DNA of 64,000 nt from the NCBI RefSeq assembly GCF_036323735.1, contig NC_086026.1, positions 93,341,859-93,405,858 on the forward strand. The letters are read 5' to 3'. This DNA comes from Rattus norvegicus (lineage: Eukaryota > Chordata > Mammalia > Rodentia > Muridae). The translations under genes and the position numbers were made by a program. Under the pieces are notes generated by a model that was not told where the DNA came from, made no database searches, and saw nothing but the letters and a program-made list of their open reading frames with translations. Numbering within the stretch: position 1 is the first letter of the stretch; each line of letters opens with the position of its first letter. Shown piece by piece: positions 25,860-37,212 of this stretch.

Positions 25860-26245
25860 ATTTCAGCTTGACACAAGCTAGAGTCATCTGAGAGCAGAGA
25901 GCCTCAGTTGAGAAAATACCTCCATTAGATCAGGCTGGCAAGTCTGTATGACATTTTTTAAAAGTAGTGATTGATGGAGAAAGGGCCCAGTCTGTTGTGG
26001 GTGGGGCCACCCCTGGGCTGGTGGTCCTGGGTTCTATAGGAAAGCATGGTGAACAAGCCAGGTAAACAGCACCCTTCCATGGCTTCTTCATCAACCCTTG
26101 CCTTCAGGTTCCTGTCCTGACTGAGTTCCTCTCCCCACTGCGTTTCATGAGACTGTTTTATAGAACTGTGAGTGGAATATACCCTTTTCTCCCCAAGTTG
26201 CTTTTGTGTTCCTCACTGTAATAGTAACCATAACCAAGGCCATCT
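25860..26245 (+). repeat. Rodent interspersed repeat, copy 2 of 3 (family not named)
   Basis: Best-preserved copy: CAGCTTGACACAAGCTAGAG, GTTGAGAAAATACCTCC, GTGGTCCTGGGTTCTATAGG and CCCCAAGTTGCTTTTG. See copies at 7818-8262 and 60787-61085. Confidence 0.55.
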
Positions 26246-26249
26246 CTCA

Positions 26250-28112
26250 TACCTTTACTCTGTGTAGTAATCCGTCAATCATCGCTGTTGTCTGGGACCT
26301 ATCTCTTCATTTCTGAGCATTGTCGGTGTTAATGTCTTTGAATTTTAGTATTCTGAGTCATTTCACACAGCTTTGAGGTCTTGGCCATAAGGAGGAAGGA
26401 TGTTGAAATCCAGACACTCATGAGAACACTGAGTATGGTCCTGTGGACTGCTGTGGCCTTGGTGAAAACAGGTTAGCACTGGCCCATTAGGAGCCTGAAA
26501 AATATCTGTGCAGTTTGACAATTGAGTTTCACTCATAATGCCTATTGTGGTAGCACATGCCAGTCAGATGTGTCGAAGGGGCAGAGGCAGGGGGATCACA
26601 AGTCTCACTTGTAGGACTTTTACCTGGAGTGGTATTGGGACATATACTGGGAACATTTATAAAGATGCTATTGTGGACTAGCTGTGACCCCTCAAGTGTT
26701 TGTTTAAATCTGGTGTCTAATACGGAATTGGGAGGTGAGGAATGATGTTAGTGCCCTCAAGGATGAGGCCCTAGGGAGCTGCCTTGTCTCTTCTACCAAG
26801 TGGGGTTGTCGAGAAGGGTTGCTTCCATCCATGACCTGGGAAGTGGGCACTGGCTGGATACCTATCTACTAACACTTTGATCCTGGGCTTCTCAGCTTCC
26901 AGAATGAGGAGGAGCAGGCTTACTGTGTCACAAGTCACCCAGTCTGTGGTGCTTCACTCCAGCTACCCTGCAGACTGAGACAGCAGTTCGTTTTCTCATC
27001 CCATGGTGCTGTTCTAGTAGCATAAGTTCCAAGTGCACCAAGTAACCAACAAGATAATGTGCTGCATGTGTTACCTGTACGAAATGTAAGAGGCCGCAAC
27101 TCATAAACGCACAGTAGTCTCCAGCCAGGGTGCTCCAGGCAGCGTTGGTAGGCCCTGAGTGTTGTAGTGGCCTTCACAGCATGCTGAGAACACTGTGTCC
27201 AGAACCTAGGATGCAGTGACATCATGCCATACCTCATGGATGAAGACTGCCACCTCAGGCTCATTATATGTCGAGTTTTGAGTTAATAGTTGACCTATTA
27301 TGAATTCAAGACCCGTTACCGGTTTTTGCCACCCCTATCCCTGACAGTTATGAAGGTTAGGGCAGTTTTAAGAAGCTGAGCTGTGTCCCCGCTCCGCTGG
27401 ATTTCGTTATGTGTTGCTGCCTGGGTTAGTAGGACTGTAGGCCACTGCTTTATGATCTCAAAATTCGGGGCTTTTTATGGTCAGGAAATGGTTCATGAAA
27501 GACCTGCCCAGAAGTGTGCATGGTTAGTCCCTCAGAGCAGAGGGAGGATAACAAAAGAAGGATATAAGCGGGAGAATGGCATTGAGTGTTTTAACAGCAT
27601 ACCGGCTGGCTGTCAGACCTTGATCAAACACTGGGGAACCACTCTTGACCTTGGCTTTCTTAACTGTAAGACAGAAGCAGTAAAACCACTTTCTTAGTTT
27701 TCAAGCTGAGTGAGTAATTTTTACACCCTCAGGTTAAAGTTTCAAAACAATATAATCACATTCCTGAAATTATGTATCCCATGTGAGGGCAGTCATCTTT
27801 TCCAGAAATGAAAGATGGCTTCATTATCTATTTGGATTTATAACACCACACAATAATTCTCAGATTCGTGTACGTAAGCTTATCAGTGTGCTGTTTTGGC
27901 AGCATTTCATCTGTGTCTGGATAGCTGCCCCATCCTGTTAGTCATTCATGGACCCAGTGATCAGAGTCACATGCTATTGGTGGTTTCTAAGGGGATCTGG
28001 GGGTGGAGGTGGAGGAAATCTGTGTGAGAATTTGTTCCTCAGGCTTTGGGCTGTTTGTTCATTCCTTCCCTTTTTTTACGAATGCCTCTTCTTCGGTCAC
28101 TTAGAAAGGACA
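26250..28112. other. Intron 1 DNA with a weak B1 fragment
   Basis: A B1-like scrap is at 26540-26605 (GTGGTAGCACATGCC, GGCAGAGGCAGGGGGATCAC). Nothing else is recognised. Confidence 0.45.
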
Positions 28113-28166
28113 GCCATGTTTTGTGTGTCATATGCTTAAGCCATGTTTTGTGTGTCATATTCTTAA
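28113..28166. repeat. 27-bp tandem duplication
   Basis: Two adjacent copies of a unit starting GCCATGTTTTGTGTGTCATA, differing at one base (GCTTAA versus TCTTAA). Confidence 0.95.
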
Positions 28167-28394
28167 GACATGTTTAACATTGAATATGGCTTCCCACATT
28201 TGAGGACATGTTGATGCAGCTGACACACTGAGGAGCACACCTGACCCCTAGTGACTGGGGAGGGAACCATGGAGGGTCAGAGGACTGCAAAGGGTTAAGA
28301 CAGAGTTGGCTGAAAGATGTTTGTGGCTTAGTCTCTCGCAGAAGTGAGGAGTGAGTAGTGTTTCCTCTTGTGAACTGATGAAGGAATTATTTCC

Positions 28395-28467
28395 TGGTCA
28401 TGAGTGTAGCTGTGGCATATCCAAGAGGAATGGTCATGAGTGGTAGCTGTGGCATATCCAAGAGGAA
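28395..28467. repeat. 36/37-bp tandem duplication
   Basis: Two adjacent copies starting TGGTCATGAGTG; the second has one extra G. It lies about 390 bp before exon 2. Confidence 0.95.
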
Positions 28468-28650
28468 TAACAGGGCTCTGCTTTCATTGGTCACCGAAGT
28501 GCCCACCATAGATGGGCTATGCATGGCTTGCAGTGATCGTACAAGTGATCCTGCCCGCCATTGCATGATTTTAAATGTCAGCCTTCAGCAGGGTGGGACA
28601 TGGGGAGTGGCTGTCTCCCCTTCCTTTTCCCTCCTCCTCTGTCCTTGCAG

Positions 28651-28817
28651 GCATCAGGGTTGGGCCTCAGCCTCCTGGGATGTCTGGGTGTGGGAGTCTA
28701 CTGCACTAGAACTGGCTCAGTCCCGGCCTAGACAGACGGTGAGGGGCAGTGTGCATATCCCTCCCACCATGGGCAATCTAGATAGGCTGGTCTGCAGATG
28801 CGTGCTGACTGTGTCAG
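28651..28817 (+). other. Possible cryptic (poison) exon upstream of exon 2
   Basis: A strong pyrimidine tract and CAG acceptor end at 28650, and a consensus CAG/GTAAGC donor follows at 28817/28818, framing a 167-bp segment. The donor is only 33 bases from the exon 2 acceptor AG (28849-28850), too short to be removed as an intron. The two acceptors would therefore compete: using the upstream one would extend exon 2 by 200 bases. Either form reads in frame from exon 1 for 26 codons to a TAG at 28729-28731, so it would truncate the protein. This is a splice-site reading only; there is no transcript evidence. Confidence 0.3.
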
Positions 28818-28850
28818 GTAAGCATTTCTCTTTGTTTATCTTTTCTCTAG

Positions 28851-29036
28851 ATCAAGAAGAAGCAGCAGGATGTGGTTAGATTTCTGGAAGCCAACAAGAT
28901 AGAGTTCGAGGAGGTGGACATCACCATGTCGGAGGAACAGAGGCAGTGGATGTACAAAAACATTCCCCCTGAGAAGAAGCCTGCGCAGGGCAACCCTCTG
29001 CCTCCTCAGATATTCAATGGGGATCGATACTGTGGA
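28851..29036 (+). CDS. Sh3bgrl2: SH3BGRL2 exon 2, residues 16-77
   Basis: This 186-bp exon (62 codons, phase 0 at both ends) starts after a pyrimidine-rich tract ending in CTCTAG and stops at GGA before a strong GTAAGT donor. It begins IKKKQQDVVRFLEANKIEF and ends NGDRYCG. Family knowledge: SH3BGR-like proteins have a thioredoxin/glutaredoxin-like fold but lack the CxxC redox centre, and act as small cytosolic adaptors rather than oxidoreductases. Visible here are the first long helix (KKKQQDVVRFLEAN), the acidic FEEVDIT strand region, and the proline-rich PLPPQIF motif at residues 64-70, the family's SH3-binding motif, which also lies where glutaredoxins carry their cis-proline loop. The frame stays open past the donor to a stop at 29193-29195, so intron retention would add an unrelated tail. 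Identification is by recognition of the protein sequence; the splice sites are read directly. Confidence 0.97.
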
Positions 29037-32000
29037 GTAAGTGGCTGCACCGTTCCCATACTCTTCCCCTTGTTTCCCATAATGCTATGGGTGTGTAACC
29101 CACGGTACATTTGGATCCTTTACAGTAAAAGCAGTAGCTTCGTGCAGCACCCGTACAAGGTTGTAGGGCTAGCAGAGTGGAGCTCAGTGCAGTGACAAAT
29201 GCAGCATCACAGACAGGGAGGGGCTGTTCGAGAATTGTGTGGTGTGTAATAGAGTTCAGGGGTGTCTGTCAGTCTTCCATCCTGTCCCTCTCTCTGCTTT
29301 GAAAGGGAAGTGGAGAGCAAAGGTTTGTTTTGTTCTGACTTTTCAAGCGTGTCTCTTCAGTAAAACATTTGGGGGCCAGACTGAAGAGGTAATTATTCTT
29401 GAATCATTATTCCCCACTGATAGCTGATTAGAAAACAGAATTCATATTCAAGAAAGATTACCAACAGAGGGATTGCTGTGAATATCTAAGATCTGCTTTG
29501 GTGCCTTCCTGCTGGGTGGTGTATGAGAAAGTGAAGTCGGTGCCTAGTTATCCACCTAGCTTATTTCCTAGGTTAGAAAACAAAATCTCCCTGCTGAGAA
29601 GGTCGGGATTTGACTTTTACCACAGCTTTAAGTGCCACACACGAGTGTTTATTTTGGGACTGCAGTCCTTTTAAAGAGCGACAGTGCAGAGAGTCACAGA
29701 GAGTCACTGTAGGTGGCTAGGTTGTCATCAGGGTGGAGAAGGGGTAATGGTATGTTTGGTGGCTGTAGAGGCAGAGAAGAGAATGAGAAGTCAGTCAGTA
29801 AGGCTGAGAACCACCTCGTCCTGCAGCCATGACACTTGTCTGCCTCGTGTTGTTCATGGCACCTTCAAGTTTCCTATCGACGTAAGCCTCAGTTCTGTGA
29901 TCCTGAAACCCACTACGTCCTCTTGCCCACCTCCCAAGTGGTGGGTGTGTGCACTGCCACTCTGAGCTTTCCAAGTTTGTTCCCTCATCTGCAGGTGCAC
30001 CACCTCAGGGCCACACCCAGCTCTAGTTTTCGGCTCTTTGAGCAAGAGTTGTGACTGCCCCCAAAGCTTTTCTTAACTAAGCCATCACATGAAGATAAAG
30101 GCCAGGGGTTGTCGTTAGAGCATCACGTGTTCGTACTTTATTAGAGAGGTGTGTAGAAACAACAGGCACGTACCATTCATGATGGCCGGTGCCGATGGTC
30201 TGCTCGGCTAAATGACTAGAGTGAGGGACAAGTAGAAATGCGTGTAAACTGCAGTTCAAATAAAGCTACTGGGATTGGGTTGACTCAAAAGGAATTGCAT
30301 GTTAGGGCATAAATTTTAAGTCACTGTGACTAGGCTCAAGTATCTTTATTAATCAAAATTAAAACCACCGCAATTGACTTGTTTTTGCCAATAAGATATG
30401 TTTACTTCCTTCTATAGTGTAAAAACTCTGTGCCTCAGGATTTAATGAATTCTCAGAAAACCTCCCTTATCCTGCTGTCCCTGTAAAAAAGTCATCACGA
30501 GCCTTGAAGAAATGAGAATCAAGTTAACAGGATGGTTGAGGCCGAGCTCCAGAGCCCAGTAGCTCCTGAAGCATTGGTTGTGTGACAGGTGGCAGGGCAT
30601 TGCTGGGGGAATTGGGTCCTTTCTGTGGACAGTGTGGGGAAGCCTTGCAGCTTCCTGTGCATCTCAACCATTTGAGGAGCTACCTTGCAGGTGGAAGGGT
30701 CCCACCATACTCTATTGGGGTGGGTCAGCTGGGCAGAGACCACCGGTGACCTGGGGGCTTCTCAGTCCAAATGCTAAGCTGGCTGCCACCAACTGTCAAT
30801 CACACATCACAGTCCAGCCGAGAAATGGTTTGTTGTTATTTCTAGAATTAAGAGAGGACAGTGGTTAAAAAAAATGACAACCCCCCCTCTCTCTTTTATT
30901 GATCAGTTCATAAGGCACCCACTAAGCAAGCTTTTTCACTTTTCAATTAGCTTCAGTGCCAAATGGCCACCATTTGGTCCACACTGACCTTCTATCTGTG
31001 ATGGTAAGAGGATTAGCTTTAGCAGTCGCTCTCAACTGGTCATTGTCAACTCCTGTGGCCACCATATGCTCCTCATCTTCAAGGTCTCCTTTGCGAAGTT
31101 CATTGAAACATTGCCTAACTGTATGTTCGTGAGCAGTTCCCAGACAAATGTGTTCTTGTGTTCAGAGTCGTCTCTACTTCTCAGCCATCCATTTTTGAAC
31201 TCACATAAGAAATCCCCTAAATTTGCTTTTTGTCTAACATCATTTCCATATTATATAATACATGTAAAATAGACATGTGGTAATAAATCATTAGCAAAGG
31301 AAGGAAGAGAGAAATGGGTGTTAAAGTTATATATAACATAACCACATTTATTTTAAAATGTCCTCAAATATTGGATGAGAAATTGCAGCAGTGGAAAACT
31401 GCAGTGATTTTCGCACCAACGTAATAAATATGTCAGAAAGACTGACACGAAAGCCAGTGGCTCTTTCTCCCTGGGACATGGATGGTATGAGATGGCCTTT
31501 GTTTTGTTTGTCTCTAGGTGTAGAATCTTGGTGGGAAAGAACTGTGACTGCTTCATTCTCGTCTGGGCCAGGGACGGAACGCAGATGTCAAATGCCGTCT
31601 CTGTGGTCCTGTGGGTGTTTGTCAGTTTCTGCTGTGAAGAATTGGAAGGTTGTAGCACACTGTGCATTCCAGAATGAAGTATCTTCTAAAGTTCCTTGGG
31701 GAGTGCCCAGGAAGTTGTGCGAACACTTTGTACGTGCCCTTCTGGTGCTTCCTTGAAACGATCCTCCTTGCCAGTCTTCTGAGTGCCCATTAATTTGGAT
31801 ATTGGACTTTAAGACTGATTTTGTCCCATTTTATGTTTTCCTCCATTGCCTGCCTCCTTGACTTTTTGTTTTCTGGGGAGGTCTCTTTAATTTGTGTCTT
31901 AATCTTTATAGGGTATATTATGTCACAGACACACACCCTGCTTCTTGTTCTGTTTCTTTCCCTCTTAAGTGTTTTGTTTTATGGTATGATGCAAGGTCAT

Positions 32001-32195
32001 TACTCAGTGAGGATACTCAATGTAATTTCTTTGAAGTTCTCTTCTGTAGCAACTTTTGTCCTCACCCACACTGATCTTTCCTCTGCCCCTCCCCCTCCAC
32101 TCACCCCTTCCTCTCTCCTATTTTTCTTCCCCCTTCCCCTTTCCCTACTTTCCCTGACTTTTTCTCTTCTTTTTCGTCTCTTCCTCTTTCCTGTA

Positions 32196-32265
32196 TTGGT
32201 GCTGGGATTGATCTGAGGGTACTGTACCTCCTGGGTCAGTAACTGAGGTACACCCGGCCCCAGAT
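32196..32265 (-). repeat. B4/ID-like fragment, antisense
   Basis: TTGGTGCTGGGATTGATCTG and CAGTAACTGAGGTACACCC fit a short reverse SINE remnant. Confidence 0.4.
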
Positions 32266-32899
32266 TGTTTGGCTGGCTTTTTCCCCCAATGCGTAGTCAA
32301 GTACAAACCTTTCTGTTCATGGATAGAAAGCTGCACATGTGTCTTCATGTGACCGCAGCTTCTGGGCATAGTGATGTAGAATGACCAGGCAGCCTGTAAG
32401 CCTACTTCTGTGGGTTCTGTGCAGCCAGAATGAGCTCTCAGTCTCTTGTTTTGGGAGCATCATCCTGCCCACAATGCTTTAGCACTGGCAGAGTGAAGGA
32501 GTGGGAAGGCCTTCGTCATGCATTTTACATCACATCTCTTTCTACCCACGCTCTTCAGTGTCCACACTGTAAAGCCTTTGCTTGCAGAAGACAGGTCTGC
32601 TGATTATACCTCCAAACTCCTTAGAGGAGAGCGAGGCACCTTGGGAGCTGGAGGCCGGTTATATAGTCTTCCCATCTCTGCAGCCCGGGCCCTCCACCGT
32701 AACCAGGGTATCCATTGACTGTGGCCTCCACTCTGTAGTTCACTTCTTATGTTGCTGTCATTGCTGTTCTGCTCGGTAACACCTGCCACCTCCTCCCCAT
32801 TCACTGACCCCTGGTGTTGGGGTTTAGGCTGTTGATGCTTCAAACAGTGTCAGAATGAGCTTCTGTGTCTGTTTGTTTGTGTCTTTTTTTTGGTTAGGC

Positions 32900-33043
32900 T
32901 TTTTTTTTTAAAGACAGGGTTTCTCTATATAGTCCTGGCTATTCTCTAACTTGCTCTGTAGACCAGGCTAGCCTCAAACTAACAGAGATAACTTCTGCTT
33001 CTACCTCCTAGGTGCTAGGATTAAAGGCATGCCCTACCTTGGC
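32900..33043 (-). mobile_element. B1 SINE, antisense
   Basis: T-run, then AAGACAGGGTTTCTCTATAT, TGTAGACCAGGCTAGCCTC and GCTAGGATTAAAGGCATGCC. It is nearly full length and lies directly upstream of an ID element. Confidence 0.9.
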
Positions 33044-33058
33044 TCTCTTTCTAGTTTT

Positions 33059-33161
33059 TTTTTTTTTTTTCTTTTTTTCTTTTTTTCGGAGCTGGGAACC
33101 GAACCCAGGGCCTTGCGCTTGCTAGGCAAGCGCTCTACCACTGAGCTAAATCCCCAATCCC
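33059..33161 (-). mobile_element. ID SINE (BC1 type), antisense
   Basis: Interrupted poly(T), then TCGGAGCTGGGAACCGAACC, CAGGGCCTTGCGCTTGCTAG and GCGCTCTACCACTGAGCTAA. TCTAGTTTT at 33050-33058 and 33162-33170 is the likely target duplication. ID elements of this quality and number are typical of rat. Confidence 0.95.
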
Positions 33162-34056
33162 TCTAGTTTTAATCTCCCTGTGTTGTGACCTTTTGAGAGA
33201 AAGGTACTAGAGACATAGATGCTTCTGTCTCGGTAGAGCAATCTGTAAAGGGTTTGAATCAAGTGAATCAAAGACTGTAATGTTGTAAAATGGGTTAATT
33301 TTATTCTTCTTTGTACTTCTTTCTGCCCTCTAAGCCTTTCTGTTCATTTGCTCCACAGAGTGTGTGGCACTTCTTCAGACTGTGTAGGACTTGGCTCTCG
33401 TATTGATTAAACTGTGGGATCAATGGCTACTCCTCTGCCTCAGCAGCAAAAGTCCCAGCTGGAGGTGGCAGCTGCCGCCTGGTGTCCTGTCCTCCTTCTG
33501 CTAGGACAGGACTGTTAAAGGTGACGTCCAATAATGATGCCCTTCCCAGAGCATCAGCAGAGCAGTAACAGTAGGTGCCATTGCCCTGCCTTCCTTTGTG
33601 CACCGTACTTCCCAGCAGTGGTGAACGTGGGTCTCACTTGATTGGCTAATTTGTGGATGCTGTTATGTTGCAAGTGACAGGATTCAAACAGTCTGCACAG
33701 TGTTCTGTACAGGATTCCCTAGAAACGTCTCACTTGCTTTTAAGTGGATGAGCCCTAGAGTAAGCACCTGCTAAGCTCCCTGGTGACTAGTGTGGACATG
33801 TGACTCCCTTCTGTTTAGGATGTGGTTGTCCTGTCTGGGAGTTCCTTTCTGCTTGAACGAACTCCCATGACAGTCAGTTCCTCCCTCCCTGGAATTGAGG
33901 GAATGATGGAGAAACATGGGTGCTGCTGAAGGCTCATTGTAATAGTGCCTGTGCCTGAGGGACAGGGGCCCACTTAGCTGGGGCTTTGAGAACTGACCGC
34001 AGGGTATGGCCTGAAGGAGTTCTTGCCTGCTGGGCAACAAGATTTCCTCCTGTTTT

Positions 34057-34168
34057 GTTTTTTGTTTTTTTGGTTTTTTTTTTTTTGGTTTTTTTCGGAG
34101 CTAGGGACCGAACCCAGGGCCTTGCGCTTCCTAGGTAAGCGCTCTACCACTGAGCTAAATCCCCAGCC
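34057..34168 (-). mobile_element. ID SINE, antisense, with 13-bp target duplication
   Basis: TCGGAGCTAGGGACCGAACC and GCGCTCTACCACTGAGCTAA after a T/G-rich tail. TTCCTCCTGTTTT flanks it exactly at 34044-34056 and 34169-34181. A 186-codon open frame on the - strand passes through it and is not a gene. Confidence 0.97.
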
Positions 34169-34604
34169 TTCCTCCTGTTTTTTAAACTCTTTGTCCAGCT
34201 GTGATGATCTCTTTCTCACCTGGTGGTACACCTCCATAAATTCCTTCCAGCAGCCAGACGTCTTGTCAAGTATTACTCCAAACCTGTGTAATTGCCAGCC
34301 GGCTAACCCCACCGTGCTTGATGCACTGCGCATCTGTGTGAGGTAGGGATCTGGTGATGGAGCCTGGTCCTCCTGAACCCCCAACACCGAGGCCCTTTGA
34401 CACGTTTCAATGCCTGATTTGGATTCTGCACAGCTTAGCTCTGGAGTTTGAGGTTTTAAGCCTTTTTCTCTCTCTGAGCTGATGTGTGTGGAATGTACTA
34501 ACCATGTGCATGCCTCTCCACAGAAGGAAAACATCCTCCCTCGTTCGTCTCCTTCCTCCCTGTTAGTACACAGGTGGTTTGGATCATCACATATGTTTAT
34601 TTCT

Positions 34605-35970
34605 TGTTAAAACAAACTTTTTTGTATAGTGAAACACATAAAATTTACCGCCTCAGCCATTTTAGGGTATGCAGTCTGTTATTGAATTTACTCGCATTGT
34701 TCTGAAATTGACCCTGGAGCATTGTGCCTTGCAGAGTTGGAATTTTCAGAAATTGGGCAGCAGCTCCTCTTTGCACCCTCCTCTAGGCTCCCATAACTAC
34801 CGTTCTTTTATATCTAGGAATTGACTATGTTATAAAACCCATGTGCATGGGATCTCGTGGTATTTGTCTTCATCTGATGGCTTCTTTCATTTAGCTGGTG
34901 TTCATGCGTGTTGTGCTATTCTGTCTAAAGACTGCATAGCATTCCATTATGTTTCTGTCCTGGCGTTGTTTATTCATTCATCCATCATTAGTCTTTGGGT
35001 TGCTTTTATTCTGTCGTTTTGAATAGTACTGCTGTAAGCACTGGCATGCAGATACTCTTATGATTCTGCCTTCAGCTGCCTTGCTTTATAACTAGAAATG
35101 GGGTTGCTAGATTACATGGTAGCTTTGGGTTTATTTAGCTGTCTGTCTGTCTAGGGAAATAGCCAAGGACTCATTTCCTTCCTGTTACCAACAGTGCCAG
35201 GAAGTTCCTTCCAGCTTTCAATATTCTTACCAACATGTCTTACTCTTCATGTGTATGTGTCTTTTAATAAGAGCATTCCCATGGGTATGAGGTGATCCTC
35301 ACTGTGGATTTGATTTGTATAATGGATAAGTAATTTGCTGACTGGTGATGTTGTCTGCTGTCTACTTGCAGGCTTTCTTTTGAGGAGTATCTGTTCAATG
35401 CCTTTCCCCTCTTTCAGTCATTACTAGGTTTTGCTGTATTCATTATTTGTTCTGGGTATGATCCTTCAGGAGTGTCTGGTCTGCTGGTGTTTTTCTTTGC
35501 TAGTTCATGTTATTGATTGTGCTTTTCAGTGAATGGAAGTGTCCCAGTTTGATGGACCAGTTGTCTGTTTCTGCATCTGTCATCTGTACATACCCATAGC
35601 TCCTCCAGTTCTGGGTTATTGATTTTTATAGCTTTTAATCTTCTAAGCTAATTTTCATCTGTACCAGAAGGATGGGGTCCTTTATTTTTGTTGCACAAGG
35701 ACATCCTGTCCTTCCAGTACTATTTATTTAGGAAACTGTCCTTTCCCTACCGAGTCACATGTGTCATCATTAGAGCATGTATTTATGGTTTCTTTTGGGC
35801 CTCCCTGTTTTGCGTCACTGGTTAATATATTTTTCTTTCCATAAATGACATTCTGTTTTGATTACCATAACTTTGCAAAATAATTTGTTCAGAAAGTATC
35901 TTTTTCTAAATGGGTTGACTATTTGGACTCCTTTCATATTCCTTGAAATTTGAGGGCTTTTTATTTTTTC
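34605..35970 (-). mobile_element. Old L1 3' region, antisense (L1M type)
   Basis: About 1.3 kb of reverse L1 order: ACATAAAATTTACCGCCTCA, CATAGCATTCCATTATG, AGAAATGGGGTTGCTAGATT, CATTCTGTTTTGATTACCAT. It is diverged, with no usable ORF2 frame. Confidence 0.75.
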
Positions 35971-36303
35971 TGTTTCTAGGAAGAAAAAAAATACTTTTGT
36001 AATTTTAGTAGGATTTTACTCCGTTTGCAGTTCCCAATGGGTAGTAGTTACAGCTTAACAAAATTAAGTGATCCAGGTGTGAACATAGAATTTTAGTTAT
36101 TGTGTCTGATTGTTTCCACCACATATTATAATTCTCAGTGTACAAGTCTTCATCTTCCAGGCTAGGTGCATGAGGAAATACTGTATACTTCTGAAGTTGC
36201 TCTTAGCCTTCTTTTCCAGCCCTCCATTTTTTCTTTTCTTTTGTATATTTTTTTTCTTTTTTTACCGCTATGAACAGATACCACAACCAAGGCAACTCTT
36301 TTC

Positions 36304-36486
36304 ATTTTTTATAGATTTATTTATTTATTATATGAGTACACTGTAGCTGTCTTCAGACACACCAGAGGAGGACATCGGATCTCATTACAGATGGCTGTGA
36401 GCCACCATGTGATTGCTGGGATTTGAACTCAGGACCTCTGGAAGAGCAGTCAGTGCTCTTAACCTCTGAGCCATCTCTCTAGCCCC
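36304..36486 (-). mobile_element. B2 SINE, antisense
   Basis: TAGATTTATTTATTTATTAT tail, then GTACACTGTAGCTGTCTTCA, GACCTCTGGAAGAGCAGTCA and GAGCCATCTCTCTAGCCCC. It is nearly full length and abuts the 26-bp minisatellite. Confidence 0.95.
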
Positions 36487-36509
36487 ACCCCATTCCCCCC
36501 TCCATTTTT

Positions 36510-36740
36510 CTTGTATAGAAATATGGATGGTTGCCAGTGTGTACAAATGGAGCCAACCTGTTCTGTGTACAAATAACTGGCTCTTCCTCTGAGCAAATGC
36601 AGCAGACTATGCCTGTCGATGTACAAGTGCAGCCGACTGTTCTTGTGCACAAATGCAGCCGATTTTATACACAAGTGCAGCTAACTGTTCCTGTGTACAA
36701 ATGCAGATGACTGTTAGTGTGTAGAAATACAGCTCAACCT
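36510..36740. repeat. Minisatellite, ~26-bp unit, ~8-9 degenerate copies
   Basis: Units approximate GTGTACAAATGCAGCCGACT plus GTTCCT. Copies vary (GAGCAAATGCAGCAGAC, GTGCACAAATGCAGCCG, GTGTAGAAATACAGC), indicating age. Confidence 0.85.
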
Positions 36741-37080
36741 TGCTGAATTCATTTTTTCCCCCTTTTTAGAAAACTAGCACTTAGAAATTCATTCAGGATT
36801 AAGTTCATAGTAATCGGTTTATGGCTAACCGTCAAGGAATGAGACTTGTTAGCATTCAGGAGTCAAGACATACTCCTGAGCGTCTGGATTCGTCAGAGTC
36901 CGGCTGCAGATGCCCTTGCTCCTCAGGCATGTGTTGACCAGGAGAATGTGGAGTGGATGTGAAATACTGCTAGTTACTCAAGAGTTAAGTCCTTTATTCA
37001 TGTCAGATCTTAATGACAAAGGACAGGCTGCTTGAGATACAGACAAATGCCTTCCCATTAGACAGGTTAAACGTTATTTT

Positions 37081-37212
37081 TTCTTTTTATTATTTATTTA
37101 TTATTTTATTTACTTACATTCTAGTCGTTGCTCCCCTCCAATCCCCCCTCCCACAGTTCCTCACTACCATTTCTCCTCCCCCTTGCCTCTGAGAGGGTGC
37201 CCTCCCCCATTA
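37081..37212 (-). mobile_element. L1 (Lx type) 3' tail, antisense
   Basis: T/A-rich tail followed by ACATTCTAGTCGTTGCTCCC, a run of CCCCTCC blocks and GAGAGGGTGCCCTCCCCCA, the usual reverse rodent L1 3'UTR. Confidence 0.75.

Noticed and set aside
1..28850. Search for Sh3bgrl2 exon 1 (first 15 residues) and its promoter
   Set aside because: No frame encoding the expected start, no matching donor and no CpG island were found; the exon must lie upstream.
28400..28879. 159-codon open frame on the + strand overlapping exon 2
   Set aside because: It is out of frame with exon 2, crosses a tandem duplication and the exon 2 acceptor, and resembles no protein I know.
33974..34534. 186-codon open frame on the - strand
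   Set aside because: Its middle is an ID SINE read in sense; the rest is unrelated intron sequence.
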